Origin: Peltaster fructicola
Lineage: Eukaryota; Ascomycota; Dothideomycetes
DNA length: 64,000 bases
NCBI GenBank assembly: GCA_001592805.2
Contig: CP051140.1
Coordinates: 1,241,501-1,305,500, forward strand
Direction of reading: 5' to 3'
In this document: positions 41,341 to 51,015 of the stretch, in pieces
How the letters are laid out: every line of letters begins with the position of its first letter
Position numbering within the stretch: the stretch's first letter is position 1
Translations under genes and position numbers: made by a program
Notes under the pieces: generated by a model
Database searches by the model: none
Told to the model about the DNA's origin: nothing
What the model saw: only the letters and a program-made list of their open reading frames with translations

Positions 41341-42153
41341 ATGGCTCGCGCTGTATTGCACATATCAACCATGTTATCGCGCACACTCAGACGAACATTG
41401 CTGGATCCGAGGTATCAGCTGCCTCCAGCGTTCTTACTGCCATGGTCTGCAGGATTCGCGACATTGGCTGAAGCGAGGCCGGATGAGATGCGAAATGCAA
41501 TCACTCCATTGAGCACAGCATCTTCGTCAACAACAGCACCACTTCAGACAAATACGATTGTAGCTACATCTATAACAGCGCCACCGGTGGCTCTTTCAGA
41601 ATCTGTTCGACAATTACTACCCGCACTGCGCGCACAGAGGCAGATCTATATCACAGTGCACATCCATGGCAAGGCATATCTCCTGACACAAGGCGATCAA
41701 CTTCGACTACCGTTCCTGATGAAAGACGTCGAGCCTGGAGACATACTGCGACTGAACCGCGCTCTCAACCTTGGATCACGAGACTTCACCCTCAAACCCG
41801 GTGCTGCTCCTCCAAAGCTCAAGAGTGGTTATACCGGCCTCAGCCCATCTGCGCAGCCCGCAGACAATGCTATACAGGTCGTGGCTGATATACCTTCAGC
41901 ATCAGAGTCTGCAGCACCTCATTTTGTGCCGCACATCGCCAAAGGCAAGTTCGCATATCTGGACGAACGGCTATTCGTGTGCAGGGCGCTCGTGATGGGC
42001 GTCGAGAGTGAACCACTGAGGATCAAGGAGAAGACAAAGAGGAGGCAGCGACACGTCAAGACAGTTCGAAGCAAGCATCGCTATACGGTGTTAAAGATCA
42101 AGGAGTTGCAAGTCAAGAGCCTCGAGCAGATCGAAAATGGTGAGGTGGATTAA
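41341..42153 (+). CDS. Mitochondrial large-subunit ribosomal protein bL21m
   Basis: Single exon, 270 aa from ATG 41341. Alternatives are 41371 (MLSRTLRRTLL, a fine presequence by itself) and 41197, which overlaps the NSA2 start codon. A mitochondrial leader and low-complexity linker precede the bL21 fold: QIYITVHIHGKAYLLTQGDQ, PFLMKDVEPGDILRLNR, and the C-terminal RRQRHVKTVRSKHRYTVLKI, the typical L21 rRNA-binding end. Yeast counterpart is Mrpl49. The middle holds an extra stretch (KPGAAPPKLKSGYTGLSPSA) compared with bacteria, usual in fungal forms. Confidence 0.9.
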   Translation: MARAVLHISTMLSRTLRRTLLDPRYQLPPAFLLPWSAGFATLAEARPDEMRNAITPLSTASSSTTAPLQTNTIVATSITAPPVALSESVRQLLPALRAQRQIYITVHIHGKAYLLTQGDQLRLPFLMKDVEPGDILRLNRALNLGSRDFTLKPGAAPPKLKSGYTGLSPSAQPADNAIQVVADIPSASESAAPHFVPHIAKGKFAYLDERLFVCRALVMGVESEPLRIKEKTKRRQRHVKTVRSKHRYTVLKIKELQVKSLEQIENGEVD

Positions 42154-42475
42154 ATCAAGCATCTACAGCTTCCGTCAGTAGAGCGTGCTCCGTCCGGGGT
42201 CAAGGATGCTTGTTTGAGGTCGGTCCACCATGCACAAATCACAACAACAATAGAGTACTTCTAGTCTGTCGGTATCACGACAGCACAGCCATATGGCAGA
42301 CCATTCTGCACGCAATTCAGCAAAAAGGACTTTGGATCACCGAGGAGGCAGAGAATTTGCTCCTCGACCGACATGTAACAACACGATGGGTATCTGTTTA
42401 TATTATAGCTTATAGGTTGTAGCAAAGCCACTGGCAAGCTTGTATATGACTGCTAGTCTGTTCACTGACCAGCTC
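42154..42475. other. Convergent intergenic region
   Basis: 3' regions of bL21m and the phosphatase gene. Nothing recognised. Confidence 0.4.
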
Positions 42476-43679
42476 TCACAACTTGGCTTTGAGCGTGTCG
42501 TCTGCCCCAGACACAGCAACGGCAACAACGACTGCTATGTCATCAGGCTTTCCACCCTGCCACATTTCGTGTGGGTAGTGTTTCTTGACCTCTTTTGCGA
42601 AAGGTCCATTGCGCTTGCGATCAAGACCGGCAAGCTTCGCCTCTCGCATCACTGCTCTCACAATGAGTCCTGGCACATACTTCTCAGCATCGTTCTCTGT
42701 AGGATCTTGAGAGATAGATCTTATTCCATCCGCGTTGAGCATCGTCTCGGCTCCCGCGAAGTTGTGCGACTTGAACCATAGTCCTTGCTCTTCCATGACC
42801 TTGGTCACAATGGCGAGTGTGTCCTGCGCAGACAGGTTGTCCCAGACACCATCTGTGCCAAAGAGCACAATGTCGCCATGTTTGAGCTTGTGCGTTGATA
42901 CGTCCGAGTTAACGGGCGTTTCTGAATGATGTTGCATGCCACCGAAGATCGCATATTGAGCCTGCATTCGCTCCGGAACCTTGGCTAGCTGATAAGGCGT
43001 ATTGAACTCGTGTGTCTGTGGCTCACTTCGCGCAGACACTCGACCTGGTCCAAGTATGAGAAAGCCACTGTCGCCGAGGCTGCCATAATGTCAGCACAGT
43101 CATGCATGGCTCGCGAGCCTACTCACTTCGCGGCTTCTAATTGCCCTTTCCCATCAGCGACGCCCAAGCTTGCGGTGCAGCCACCAGCTGGGATGCGTGG
43201 GTCCTTGCTGACTGCCTCGTATGCCGCCTGTAGCAGATCCCTGGGCTTAGGCAAGGCGTCATCTTGGTGACCGGCTGCCGTCTCTACCATCACGCCGCAA
43301 AGGCCATGGCTGTACTTGCTCGGATCGACACCTTGATCTTGCCAACCACCAACGCCATCAGCGAGACCAAAGCCACAGCATGGGGCGATCCTCCTATTGA
43401 CGTTGCGAAGAATGCATCTTCGCCAGAGTCCGGCTTCGTGCTCTTCAGGTATGGCACTGCGGAGCTGCCTGTGGACGCATAGTTCCAGAAGTCTCGGTTG
43501 ATCTTAGGCGGTCGAGGCGGTGTCTGTTTACCCACAGCAGATGCTGCAAGTCTGTACGTAAATAGGGATGCACTCGGCGTGGTCGAGTATAATCTTTGCT
43601 TGCCCACTGGCATCAAGATAGCTGAAGCAGATAAGAGCCTCAAGAGACTGCGAGAGCTGAAGGGAGAGATTGCTGACAT
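42476..43679 (-). CDS. PP2C-type mitochondrial phosphatase (PTC7-like), reading frame broken once as given
   Basis: Two exons, 43679-43127 and 43079-42476; the 47-nt intron joins EAA-N-LGDSGFLILGPGR. A mitochondrial-type leader (SSRSLLRLLSASAILM) precedes PP2C motifs: KPDSGEDAFF, FGLADGVGGWQDQGVDPSKY (metal site Asp), AGGCTASLGVADGKG, GDSGF, LFGTDGVWDNLS and GKPDDIAVVVAVAV. Between SPHAVA and FGLADG the frame shifts: at 43369-43371 three A on the plus strand stand where four would keep it open (GCTTTGGT for expected GCTTTTGGT). No intron can explain this. With one base restored the protein would be 385 aa, normal for Ptc7, a regulator of coenzyme Q synthesis. Everything else is intact, so an assembly or homopolymer error is most likely; a true recent null allele is possible. 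Confidence 0.85.
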
Positions 43680-44018
43680 TCCAGCTCAAGAGACTGTGAA
43701 AGGATCGTTCATTGCAGTAGGTTGTCTCTCAAGACATTTTAAAGTGGGCAATCGTGCTACTTGGTGAAAGAAAGGGTGCTGTTGTGTAAACTGAGGCCAA
43801 ATCTTTGCACGCCATAAATGTTGAGATTGCTGCAGGGCTTCACATCACATCATAGCGCGTTCTGGCATGCACGCCAAGCTGCACGCTTGCGAAACGTTCT
43901 CGAACCTTATCCGGCAGTCTTGAGAACAACAACCACCCTCTTGCGTGAGCATTCCAGCATGTCCAGGAAGTCAGAGATTGTGTGATCAAAAGGCTTATCT
44001 CGCAGAGAGCTCGCAATC
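43680..44018. other. Divergent promoter, phosphatase / PRP4
   Basis: 339 bp. Nothing recognised beyond a shared upstream region. Confidence 0.4.
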
Positions 44019-45796
44019 ATGGCGATGCATCCCTCGCGACAGGCGAGGGTCGAGGATGAACCGCAGGTAAGTGTCCTTCTTGTGTGGGTTGCGCAAAGTG
44101 TTGTGTTCACACCAGTCTCAGTCTATCTCGCCGACTTGACCGCGCACGACATGCAAGCCAATAGGACCTAGACTAACTCGGTGGTTTGGCAGGGCGGCGG
44201 TGGCATCGATATCAGCAGCATTCGTAGGTCACAACAACTACCTCTCCAGCAGGATGAATCACTGACGGGAACGCAGCTCTGGATACCGGCTACACCATCA
44301 ACACTGCTGACGCCGGTCCTCAACAAGCTTCAGATGTCTTGACCGGCTTCGCACGCAAGCGCAAGGCTGCCAACATCCCTGTACCGACGGACGACAAGAA
44401 AGTGCGCGCCGAACTTCGCGCTCGAGGTGAACCCATCACACTGTTCGGAGAACGGCCGGAAGATCGACGTGATCGACTGCGCGAAGTACTCTATGTTGAA
44501 CATGAAGGAGATGGCGATGCTGCTATGCTGGACGTCGGATTCGAGGAAGATGAAGCCAATGACGACGAGGAGTTCTACACAGAAGGCCCACCAGCGCTGC
44601 TGGAGGCACGACGAGACATGGCGCGATACAGCTTACCGCAGTCGCGACAGAAGGTCGCCTATCAGCAGATCGAAAGTAGGATACCGGTTGCGACACATGT
44701 CAAACACCGCAAACACATCAAGGATCGACTGTCTGCGATTGAGCTCCTCGGGTCACAAATCGCCAGCGAGCGACCGGTGAGTATCGTGCGATTCTCTCCA
44801 AATGGACAGATCCTTGCTACTGGAGACTGGTCCGGTTCAGTGAAGCTGCTCGATGTGCCAAACCTTGACACGCAGAAAGTGCTTCGTGGACACCGGCAAA
44901 TGGTCGGTGGTATCGCATGGTATCCGACCGCGACCCTTGCGGACTCGACAGTGAGTGAGGAGAGCCTAAATCTAGCATCGACAGGTGGTGATGGCGACAT
45001 CCACCTGTGGTCCCTTGCTCAAGACACGCCCATTTCGACACTCTCTGGACATTCAGGCCGTGTGGTACGGTGTGCCTTCCACCCTTCTGGCCGATTCCTG
45101 GCAAGTGCCAGCTATGACACTACCTGGCGGTTGTGGGACGTGCAAACGACTACGCAGCTGCTGCTACAAGAAGGTCACAGCAAAGAAGTATTCACAGTTG
45201 CCTTCAACGAAGAGGGATCACTTCTTGCATCAGCTGGACTCGACAGCATTGGCCGAATATGGGATCTACGGTCCGGACGAACGATCATGTTCTTAGACGC
45301 CCACATCCAACCCATACATGCCCTCGATTGGAGTTCTGACGGTTACAGAGTGCTCACGGGCAGTGCTGATGGCTTCGCCAAGTGCTGGGATATCCGTGCA
45401 GTGAAAGAGACAGCATCAATAGGTGCTCACAAAGGAGGAGTCAGCGACCTACGTTGGTTTCGCGGTGAAGATGGTCCTCTTAGCGGCAAGATGCCTGACG
45501 AAGCTCTACCGAACGGTGACGAAGAGATGCGTGATTCAGACGTCAATGGGGACCAGGACGATAGCCCAGACGAGCACTTCACACCGAAGAAGGCGGGCAC
45601 CTTCGTCGTCACAGCTGGCTTTGACAAGAAGGTCAACATCTTCTCTGCTGATGATTGGGCGATCTGCAAGAGCCTAACAGGACACGACAACACAGTCCTT
45701 GCAGTGGACACCACCAGTACTGGCAATTTCCTAGCATCGTGTGGACGTGACCGCACGGTCAAGCTGTGGGCAAGAGATGACATGGAAGCAATATGA
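44019..45796 (+). CDS. PRP4: U4/U6 snRNP protein Prp4 (WD40)
   Basis: Three exons: 44019-44066, 44193-44223 (31 nt) and 44277-45796, 532 aa. The first intron is 126 nt and the second 53 nt. The first two exons add MAMHPSRQARVEDEPQ and GGGGIDISSI. The PRP4-type SFM motif follows at about 64-100 (DKKVRAELRARGEPITLFGE), then a long linker and seven WD40 repeats from about 195 (IVRFSPNGQILATGDWSGSV to FLASCGRDRTVKLWARDD). Matches PRPF4/Prp4 of the U4/U6.U5 tri-snRNP, nuclear. A 45-residue acidic insert (about 430-475) sits between late WD repeats. The stop lies 9 bp from that of the convergent MFS gene. Confidence 0.93.
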
Positions 45797-45805
45797 AGAA
45801 CAACT

Positions 45806-47473
45806 TCATCCGACTGTGGAGTCTCTATCATCTACTTCTCTATCAAGGTCATCCTCCTCAGGAGCTGCCCGCCACCCAGTACCAGCCTGGAGCAGGATCA
45901 TGGTCGCTGCAAGTCCGGCTCCAGCGAGGAAAAGCGTGCTGAAAGCTGCTTCATATCCTGCAATAGCGACCTTGCGGTCTATACCTTCTAACGATTGAAC
46001 AAGTGCTGGTGCTCCGAGCAACTGGTGCACGAGCTTCTCTTTCTGCAGGCCTTCCTTCGCAAAGCCTTCAGTAAGTGCTTGGTACAATGTTCGGGTGAAG
46101 AGACCACCACCCACGGCAGATCCGAAACTGGCACTGAAGCCACGAAACGTAGCCAGCAAGGATGAGGCCACATAATGTGTGGACTTAGGTGTCACGTATA
46201 GAACGTGGGCAAGGTTGTAGTTCAGCGCCGCACCAGTTACCAATCCGCATATCAGAACATCTAATATGACCCATGCTATCTCACTGTCCCCAGTCGTGAG
46301 TGCTGAGAGCCAGATCAAAGTCAGTGGGAAGATAATGTAGGCTGTCAGTGTAGGCCAGTAGTATGAAGCATGGCGTCGAATGTGTAGCCAGCCAGCGAGT
46401 ATTCCTCCAAGGGCAAAGCCTGTGTTGGTAGGTATGAGCATCATGCCAGCCACTGCCGGCGACCAGGATCGCAATGCGATGGTGTATGCAGGCGAATAGA
46501 ATAGGACGCTCCAACGAGCCATCATATAACCGATTTGAGCTAGGCAGGACAATAGCAAGCCTCTCGATGTCAACAGCGACACCGGTATGATCGGGTCAGA
46601 GGCCCAGTAGAGCTCGATGAGCACAAATGCCGTCAACGTGACCAGGGACAGGGCCAGTGGCAGAACAGGTATCTTCTCTAGAGCACTTGCCGCGTAGAGT
46701 AGAAGAACGATGGACGCTGTGAGAGCGATTGCTCCGAAGTAATCGAGACGAGCCAGTTGCCAGCCAATGGACTTTGTAGACTGCTTGCTCATTCCCAAAT
46801 CCTTCGGTATGCTGAAGAATAGTGCGACTCCGGCCAACATGGAGAGAGGTGTCTGCATGAGAAAGATCCAGCGCCAGCCAATGAGTGGTAGTAATGCACC
46901 AGCCAGTATGGCACCGCCTGCGACGCCGATTGTGTAGCCAGTGTTCAGTATGCCTATACCCAGACCACGCCGTTCTGGGCTCGACAAGTCCAATACCAAG
47001 ATGATAGAGATTGTGAATATGCCTGCTGATCCAACACCGCATATGCCTCTACCGACAACAAAAGTAGTGAAAGTGTTGGAAAGGCCAGCAACAAGAGTTC
47101 CCAGGCCAAGTATGATGCTGGACACGACGATGCAGATGCGTGGTGAGAACACTATTGCTAGCTTGCCATTGAGTGGTCCTACACTCGACATAGCGATGAG
47201 ATAGGACGAAGTGAACCAGGTAGTCGAGTCATATGCTTGGAGATCATCTGCTATGGCCGTCTGTATCGTTGAGAGAAGTGATATGCCTGTCGCTTGTAGG
47301 AAGATCAGACTAGCAAGAGCTGCGGTTGCTACTGCGAGGCGCAATGTGGACAGCTTGGGTCCGCCAGCCTCGTTCGATTCACCATCTAGTCGAGCTATGG
47401 GTGATGCATCTGCGCTTGTGGGCGGCGGCGCCAGCAGAGCTGATGTCTCTGTAGGCTCATGGTGTTGCGTCAT
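45806..47473 (-). CDS. MFS transporter, DHA2-like (14 helices)
   Basis: Single exon, 555 aa. After a 45-residue cytosolic tail with a dileucine-type motif (TSALLAPP) come about 14 hydrophobic helices. Recognisable are TWFTSSYLIAMSSVGPLNGK, VVGRGICGVGSAGIF, the loop LSSPERRGLGIGILNTGYTI, and GGAILAGALLPLIGWRWIFL (motif C-like, typical of H+ antiporters). The pattern fits the DHA2 drug/H+ or vacuolar basic-amino-acid (Vba) branch. The dileucine motif is compatible with a vacuolar site. Substrate is unknown. Confidence 0.9.
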   Translation of the reverse strand: MTQHHEPTETSALLAPPPTSADASPIARLDGESNEAGGPKLSTLRLAVATAALASLIFLQATGISLLSTIQTAIADDLQAYDSTTWFTSSYLIAMSSVGPLNGKLAIVFSPRICIVVSSIILGLGTLVAGLSNTFTTFVVGRGICGVGSAGIFTISIILVLDLSSPERRGLGIGILNTGYTIGVAGGAILAGALLPLIGWRWIFLMQTPLSMLAGVALFFSIPKDLGMSKQSTKSIGWQLARLDYFGAIALTASIVLLLYAASALEKIPVLPLALSLVTLTAFVLIELYWASDPIIPVSLLTSRGLLLSCLAQIGYMMARWSVLFYSPAYTIALRSWSPAVAGMMLIPTNTGFALGGILAGWLHIRRHASYYWPTLTAYIIFPLTLIWLSALTTGDSEIAWVILDVLICGLVTGAALNYNLAHVLYVTPKSTHYVASSLLATFRGFSASFGSAVGGGLFTRTLYQALTEGFAKEGLQKEKLVHQLLGAPALVQSLEGIDRKVAIAGYEAAFSTLFLAGAGLAATMILLQAGTGWRAAPEEDDLDREVDDRDSTVG

Positions 47474-48308
47474 GTCGTGAAATGAGTGGAGGAGAGCTGG
47501 GATGCAGTACTGCTAGAGAATGTAAAGGACACTGCTGATGAGACGAATGTTATGGGCGGGAGCGGATCACTCGAGACTGAGACGTGAATGGCATCCTTCT
47601 CTCGAAGGTTGGAGAAGATACAATCACTTTTACGAAAAGAATGTGAGATGGGAGAGGCGGTCATCGCTTACCAATTCAGTCTTGGCGTGTCGCCAGAAAC
47701 GCGTGCCCAAAGTCCCGACTTCACCTCTTGTCCCTCGAGCCGTTGTCCTACGACCTCTATTCCTCGAATTCGTACCTATCACACCGTGGTACAAGTCACA
47801 ACCTGCGAAGAACGGCAGCATGTCTGCTTGTTCACACTGGCAGAGCTGCTGGCGGACTCTTGATGCTTTGTCTCCAGTCGAGATCTCTGGCAGAGCGTGT
47901 AGAAGGTCTCCATTGCCACAAGAGCCTGCAGGCGAGAATTCTCAACGGTGGCTCTATGCCACCTTTAGCTTCAACTAGGTAACCATCACCTCTTACCATT
48001 ACTGACAGACGACTAGACTGAATGTCAGACCGTCTAGCTCGCCTGACTTTGCAAAGTGCATCACAAAGAGTGACTCGTCTTGCTTTGTGCCCTCGAACAA
48101 TGGTGTTGTACACCACAACTGGCACGAGTGAATGCGTTATCAAGCAGGCTGGTGACTTGTGCCATGAAGACTTGATCGAACGTTCCTCCTCATCGAAGTC
48201 TACTTCTCTTCCTTCTCACCACCAATCTTGTCTGCTCTCCTGGAACCTCGCCGTGCAAACCTCCAGAGCTACATTGGACACCACAGAACTCTCGCAGCAT
48301 CAGCCGCC
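47474..48308. other. Divergent promoter, MFS / F-box
   Basis: 835 bp. Short frames on both strands (up to 146 codons, plus, 47538-47978) show no motif. The F-box frame is open upstream to a TTG at 48228 but without ATG. Confidence 0.4.
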
Positions 48309-49877
48309 ATGGCTAGCGTTCCAACTCCAGATGATCCCATGGACGTGGACATCGAGTCCACAACTCGCATCCACCCGGCCAACAATCTACCAGATGAGGT
48401 TTTACTACAAATTTTCGAAGCCTTGTGTCCAGATCCAGTCGCCTCCGACTCTGATGGTAAAGCAGAGCGCAACTTCCGTCGAAACCTTCGCACTCTGAGG
48501 GCGCTTCAATGCTGTAGTAGGCGCTTCTACAACCTTGCGACTCCCATTCGGTATCGAAACCTCCGAGTCGACGTCTTAGACCTGGCGCACTTCCGCAAGA
48601 TCCTGTACGCTGTTCGTAGACGCAAGTCGCCACTTCGTTCCCTGGTGAAGGACATGCGTTTCAACTTCAAGGACCACCATCGAGGGCGCTTTGCTCGACA
48701 GGGCCTCCAAGCACGCCTCTGGTCTCAAACCTGTACTGATATGTTTCGCGAGCTCAAGATTTCGTCAAAGCTAGCACAGCACATTGATCCACGACTTTTC
48801 GAGCGCATAGCGCTCTCACGAGCACGACCAGCTGCAGGGTTTACGCACTATGGCGAGGCGATGAGATACATCGACATCGACATTCTCTTGCTCCTGTCCG
48901 AGTTGCCATCGTTGGAGGTCATCGAATTTTGCATGGAACCCATCTTCCTTGACAATCATCTCAGGCAGCACCACAACTGGCAATGTCTGCGCCGCTTCGT
49001 CAAAGAAGCGCTGGAAGGTGATACTTATCTGCAAAGATTACGACACATCTCTTACTCTTCAGGCACTTCGCCTCGCAAGTCCATCCGCCCAAACGAGTAC
49101 AAATCAGCTATCGAGGGCCGACCTCTGATGACTACGACTGTCCTACACGAACTCGACCTCGATGCCAACAGCTTCCCTGCCCAGCTGAAGCGCTTCATGG
49201 TACTTGATACCGTCACACTCTTGAGTCTGAGCTGTGTACCAATGCACCATACCCTGTTACGCAATCTGGTTACCACATTCCGGGGCATCCAGCATGTTTA
49301 CATTCGGTTCAATGAACCCACATTTATGAGCGATCTAACGTGGGTGGACCTGGGTGAATCCTCTCTTTTGGCCTCAAGTCTCAACGCTGCAGCCCAATTA
49401 CGCTCACTAAGAATCGAGGGGTGGAGCACTCCAGAAAATGGGTGGGACGCGTCTGGTTTCTCGTTAGCCGGCATGACGGCCCTCGAAGAACTCGAGATAC
49501 CAGCAGCTATGTTGTTTGGCTCGCACGAAGGAATCAAGTATCGTGAACTCGACACGCTTCAGACGACCTTGCCATCAAGCTTGCAGCTTCTCATACTGCG
49601 ATATGTTCTTTGTGATCGCATGCCGCCACAATGTGTTGAGCCGCACATGTGCGCGCTCATGCAAGCTGATGCAAGCTTTCCGGATCTTGTCGAAATCTGG
49701 ATTGTCTCTTCAGTAGTTACACACGAGACGTTCGTCTCAATGACAGAACAGGCAAAGGAGGCTGGGTGGAATTGCGTTTGGAGCGAGGAACCGCAACAAG
49801 GCTGCCGCGTGACGCAGGGAGATAACTTTGAGATGAAATTTGCCTACCAGCGAGAGGGCTACCAAGGGCCAGAGTGA
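48309..49877 (+). CDS. F-box protein
   Basis: Single exon, 522 aa from ATG 48309, with excellent context (GCCGCCATGG). The F-box lies near residues 22-65: NNLPDEVLLQIFEALCPD, then LRALQCCSRRFYNLATPIRY, extended by an Arg-rich insert. The C-terminal part shows weak Leu-rich-repeat-like spacing (LRSLRIEGW, ALEELEIPAA, LQLLILRYVLC). Such proteins are substrate receptors of SCF ubiquitin ligases, binding Skp1 by the F-box. The target is unknown; fungal genomes hold many divergent copies. Confidence 0.85.
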   Translation: MASVPTPDDPMDVDIESTTRIHPANNLPDEVLLQIFEALCPDPVASDSDGKAERNFRRNLRTLRALQCCSRRFYNLATPIRYRNLRVDVLDLAHFRKILYAVRRRKSPLRSLVKDMRFNFKDHHRGRFARQGLQARLWSQTCTDMFRELKISSKLAQHIDPRLFERIALSRARPAAGFTHYGEAMRYIDIDILLLLSELPSLEVIEFCMEPIFLDNHLRQHHNWQCLRRFVKEALEGDTYLQRLRHISYSSGTSPRKSIRPNEYKSAIEGRPLMTTTVLHELDLDANSFPAQLKRFMVLDTVTLLSLSCVPMHHTLLRNLVTTFRGIQHVYIRFNEPTFMSDLTWVDLGESSLLASSLNAAAQLRSLRIEGWSTPENGWDASGFSLAGMTALEELEIPAAMLFGSHEGIKYRELDTLQTTLPSSLQLLILRYVLCDRMPPQCVEPHMCALMQADASFPDLVEIWIVSSVVTHETFVSMTEQAKEAGWNCVWSEEPQQGCRVTQGDNFEMKFAYQREGYQGPE

Positions 49878-50278
49878 GACTGAGCAAGACAAGAGCGGAC
49901 AGGGAACTTGTCTGGTATCACTTCGATAGTTGAGTCTAGGCCATGAGCTTGAACATGATCTTTCAGCTCCCATATCCGTGCTTCGTCTGCCAAGGTTCAT
50001 AACGATCATCGTCGTCATGGCATCGATAAGCCAGCATCCAGGCGAGAGCCCTTTAAGCATTGTCATCCTTGACAGCTGTGTCATTCCTCTCCCACATCGC
50101 GCTGCCTTGGAGATGCTCTACTGGCATTTGCCGGGCTGGTGTTCTCATGCCTGCATATATAGGCGGCTCTCATCTACAGATAGGCATGAAGTGGAGCAGC
50201 CTTGATGATTTGAACGGCTTTTGTTCGTGGCCAGCCAAGTCAAGGTCTTGAGTGTATGCTGTAGCGGTCGCAGCCTTG
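49878..50278. other. Convergent intergenic region
   Basis: 3' regions of the F-box and CMC1 genes, 400 bp. Nothing recognised. Confidence 0.4.
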
Positions 50279-50773
50279 CTACGATTTCGTCTTGCCATCT
50301 TCATCATCTCCGTAGCCAGGCTTCTTACTCAGATCCTTGTCCCACCAAGACTTCCAAAACTTTTCATCCTTCACACGCTTTTCTTCCTTTTTGACTCGTG
50401 CTTGATGTCTTTCGTCGATCGTTGCGAACCATTCTGTCCGAGCGGCGTCTTGCTCTGCTTGTGTTGCGTGCTTCACCATGCACTCGTTCATTGCTTTCTG
50501 CTCTGCACGGCACATGAACGTTGCCGTGAAGGTACGGTTGTGGGCGCATGTCGCGAATTCTAAGCATTGTCAGATCGATACTGTGCGGTAGAGCTCCGAT
50601 GACTGACCTCTGACTTCGTCGGCGCATTTCTGTCGGACGCGCTTGTAATATAGCTCCCTGACCTGTCCCTCTTGGCTGGCCGATAGTGGCAATGGACTTC
50701 GAATGGAGAGAGGGTCAGGTCGAGATGTGGTTGATGCCGATGGCTCCTTTGACGGAGTCGTCATCGTTGCCAT
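50279..50773 (-). CDS. CMC1: Mitochondrial copper/COX assembly protein Cmc1
   Basis: Two exons, 50773-50608 and 50559-50279, 48-nt intron, 148 aa. Splicing builds the twin CX9C fold exactly: CADEVREFATC and CRAEQKAMNEC, both with nine residues between Cys. The C-terminal WKSWWDKDLSKK region is a charged amphipathic tail. Cmc1 works in the intermembrane space in cytochrome oxidase (Cox1) assembly and copper handling, imported by the Mia40 disulfide relay, so no cleavable leader is expected and none is seen. The N-terminal 38 residues are a disordered extension. Confidence 0.93.
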
Positions 50774-51015
50774 AGCATGATGCAATAGACAGACAAGGAC
50801 AGACACGTCACAGCTGTAGTGAAGCGATATAGACTGATGTACGCGTATAGAGCCTTGACAGTAATGCCGGACTCGAGCTTGAGATGAGGTCAAGGATGTG
50901 GCCTGTGCGCTGCAGCAAGCATCGAACAATCGACTGTCACAGCTGAGAAGGAGGACGGGATGAGAAATCTGCAAGAGAAAACAGGTACTCCAAAGTCTAC
51001 ACATTGGTGTAAGTG

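Noticed and set aside
47538-47978. 146-codon plus-strand frame between the MFS and F-box genes
   Set aside because: Overlaps several equally long frames on both strands; no motif.
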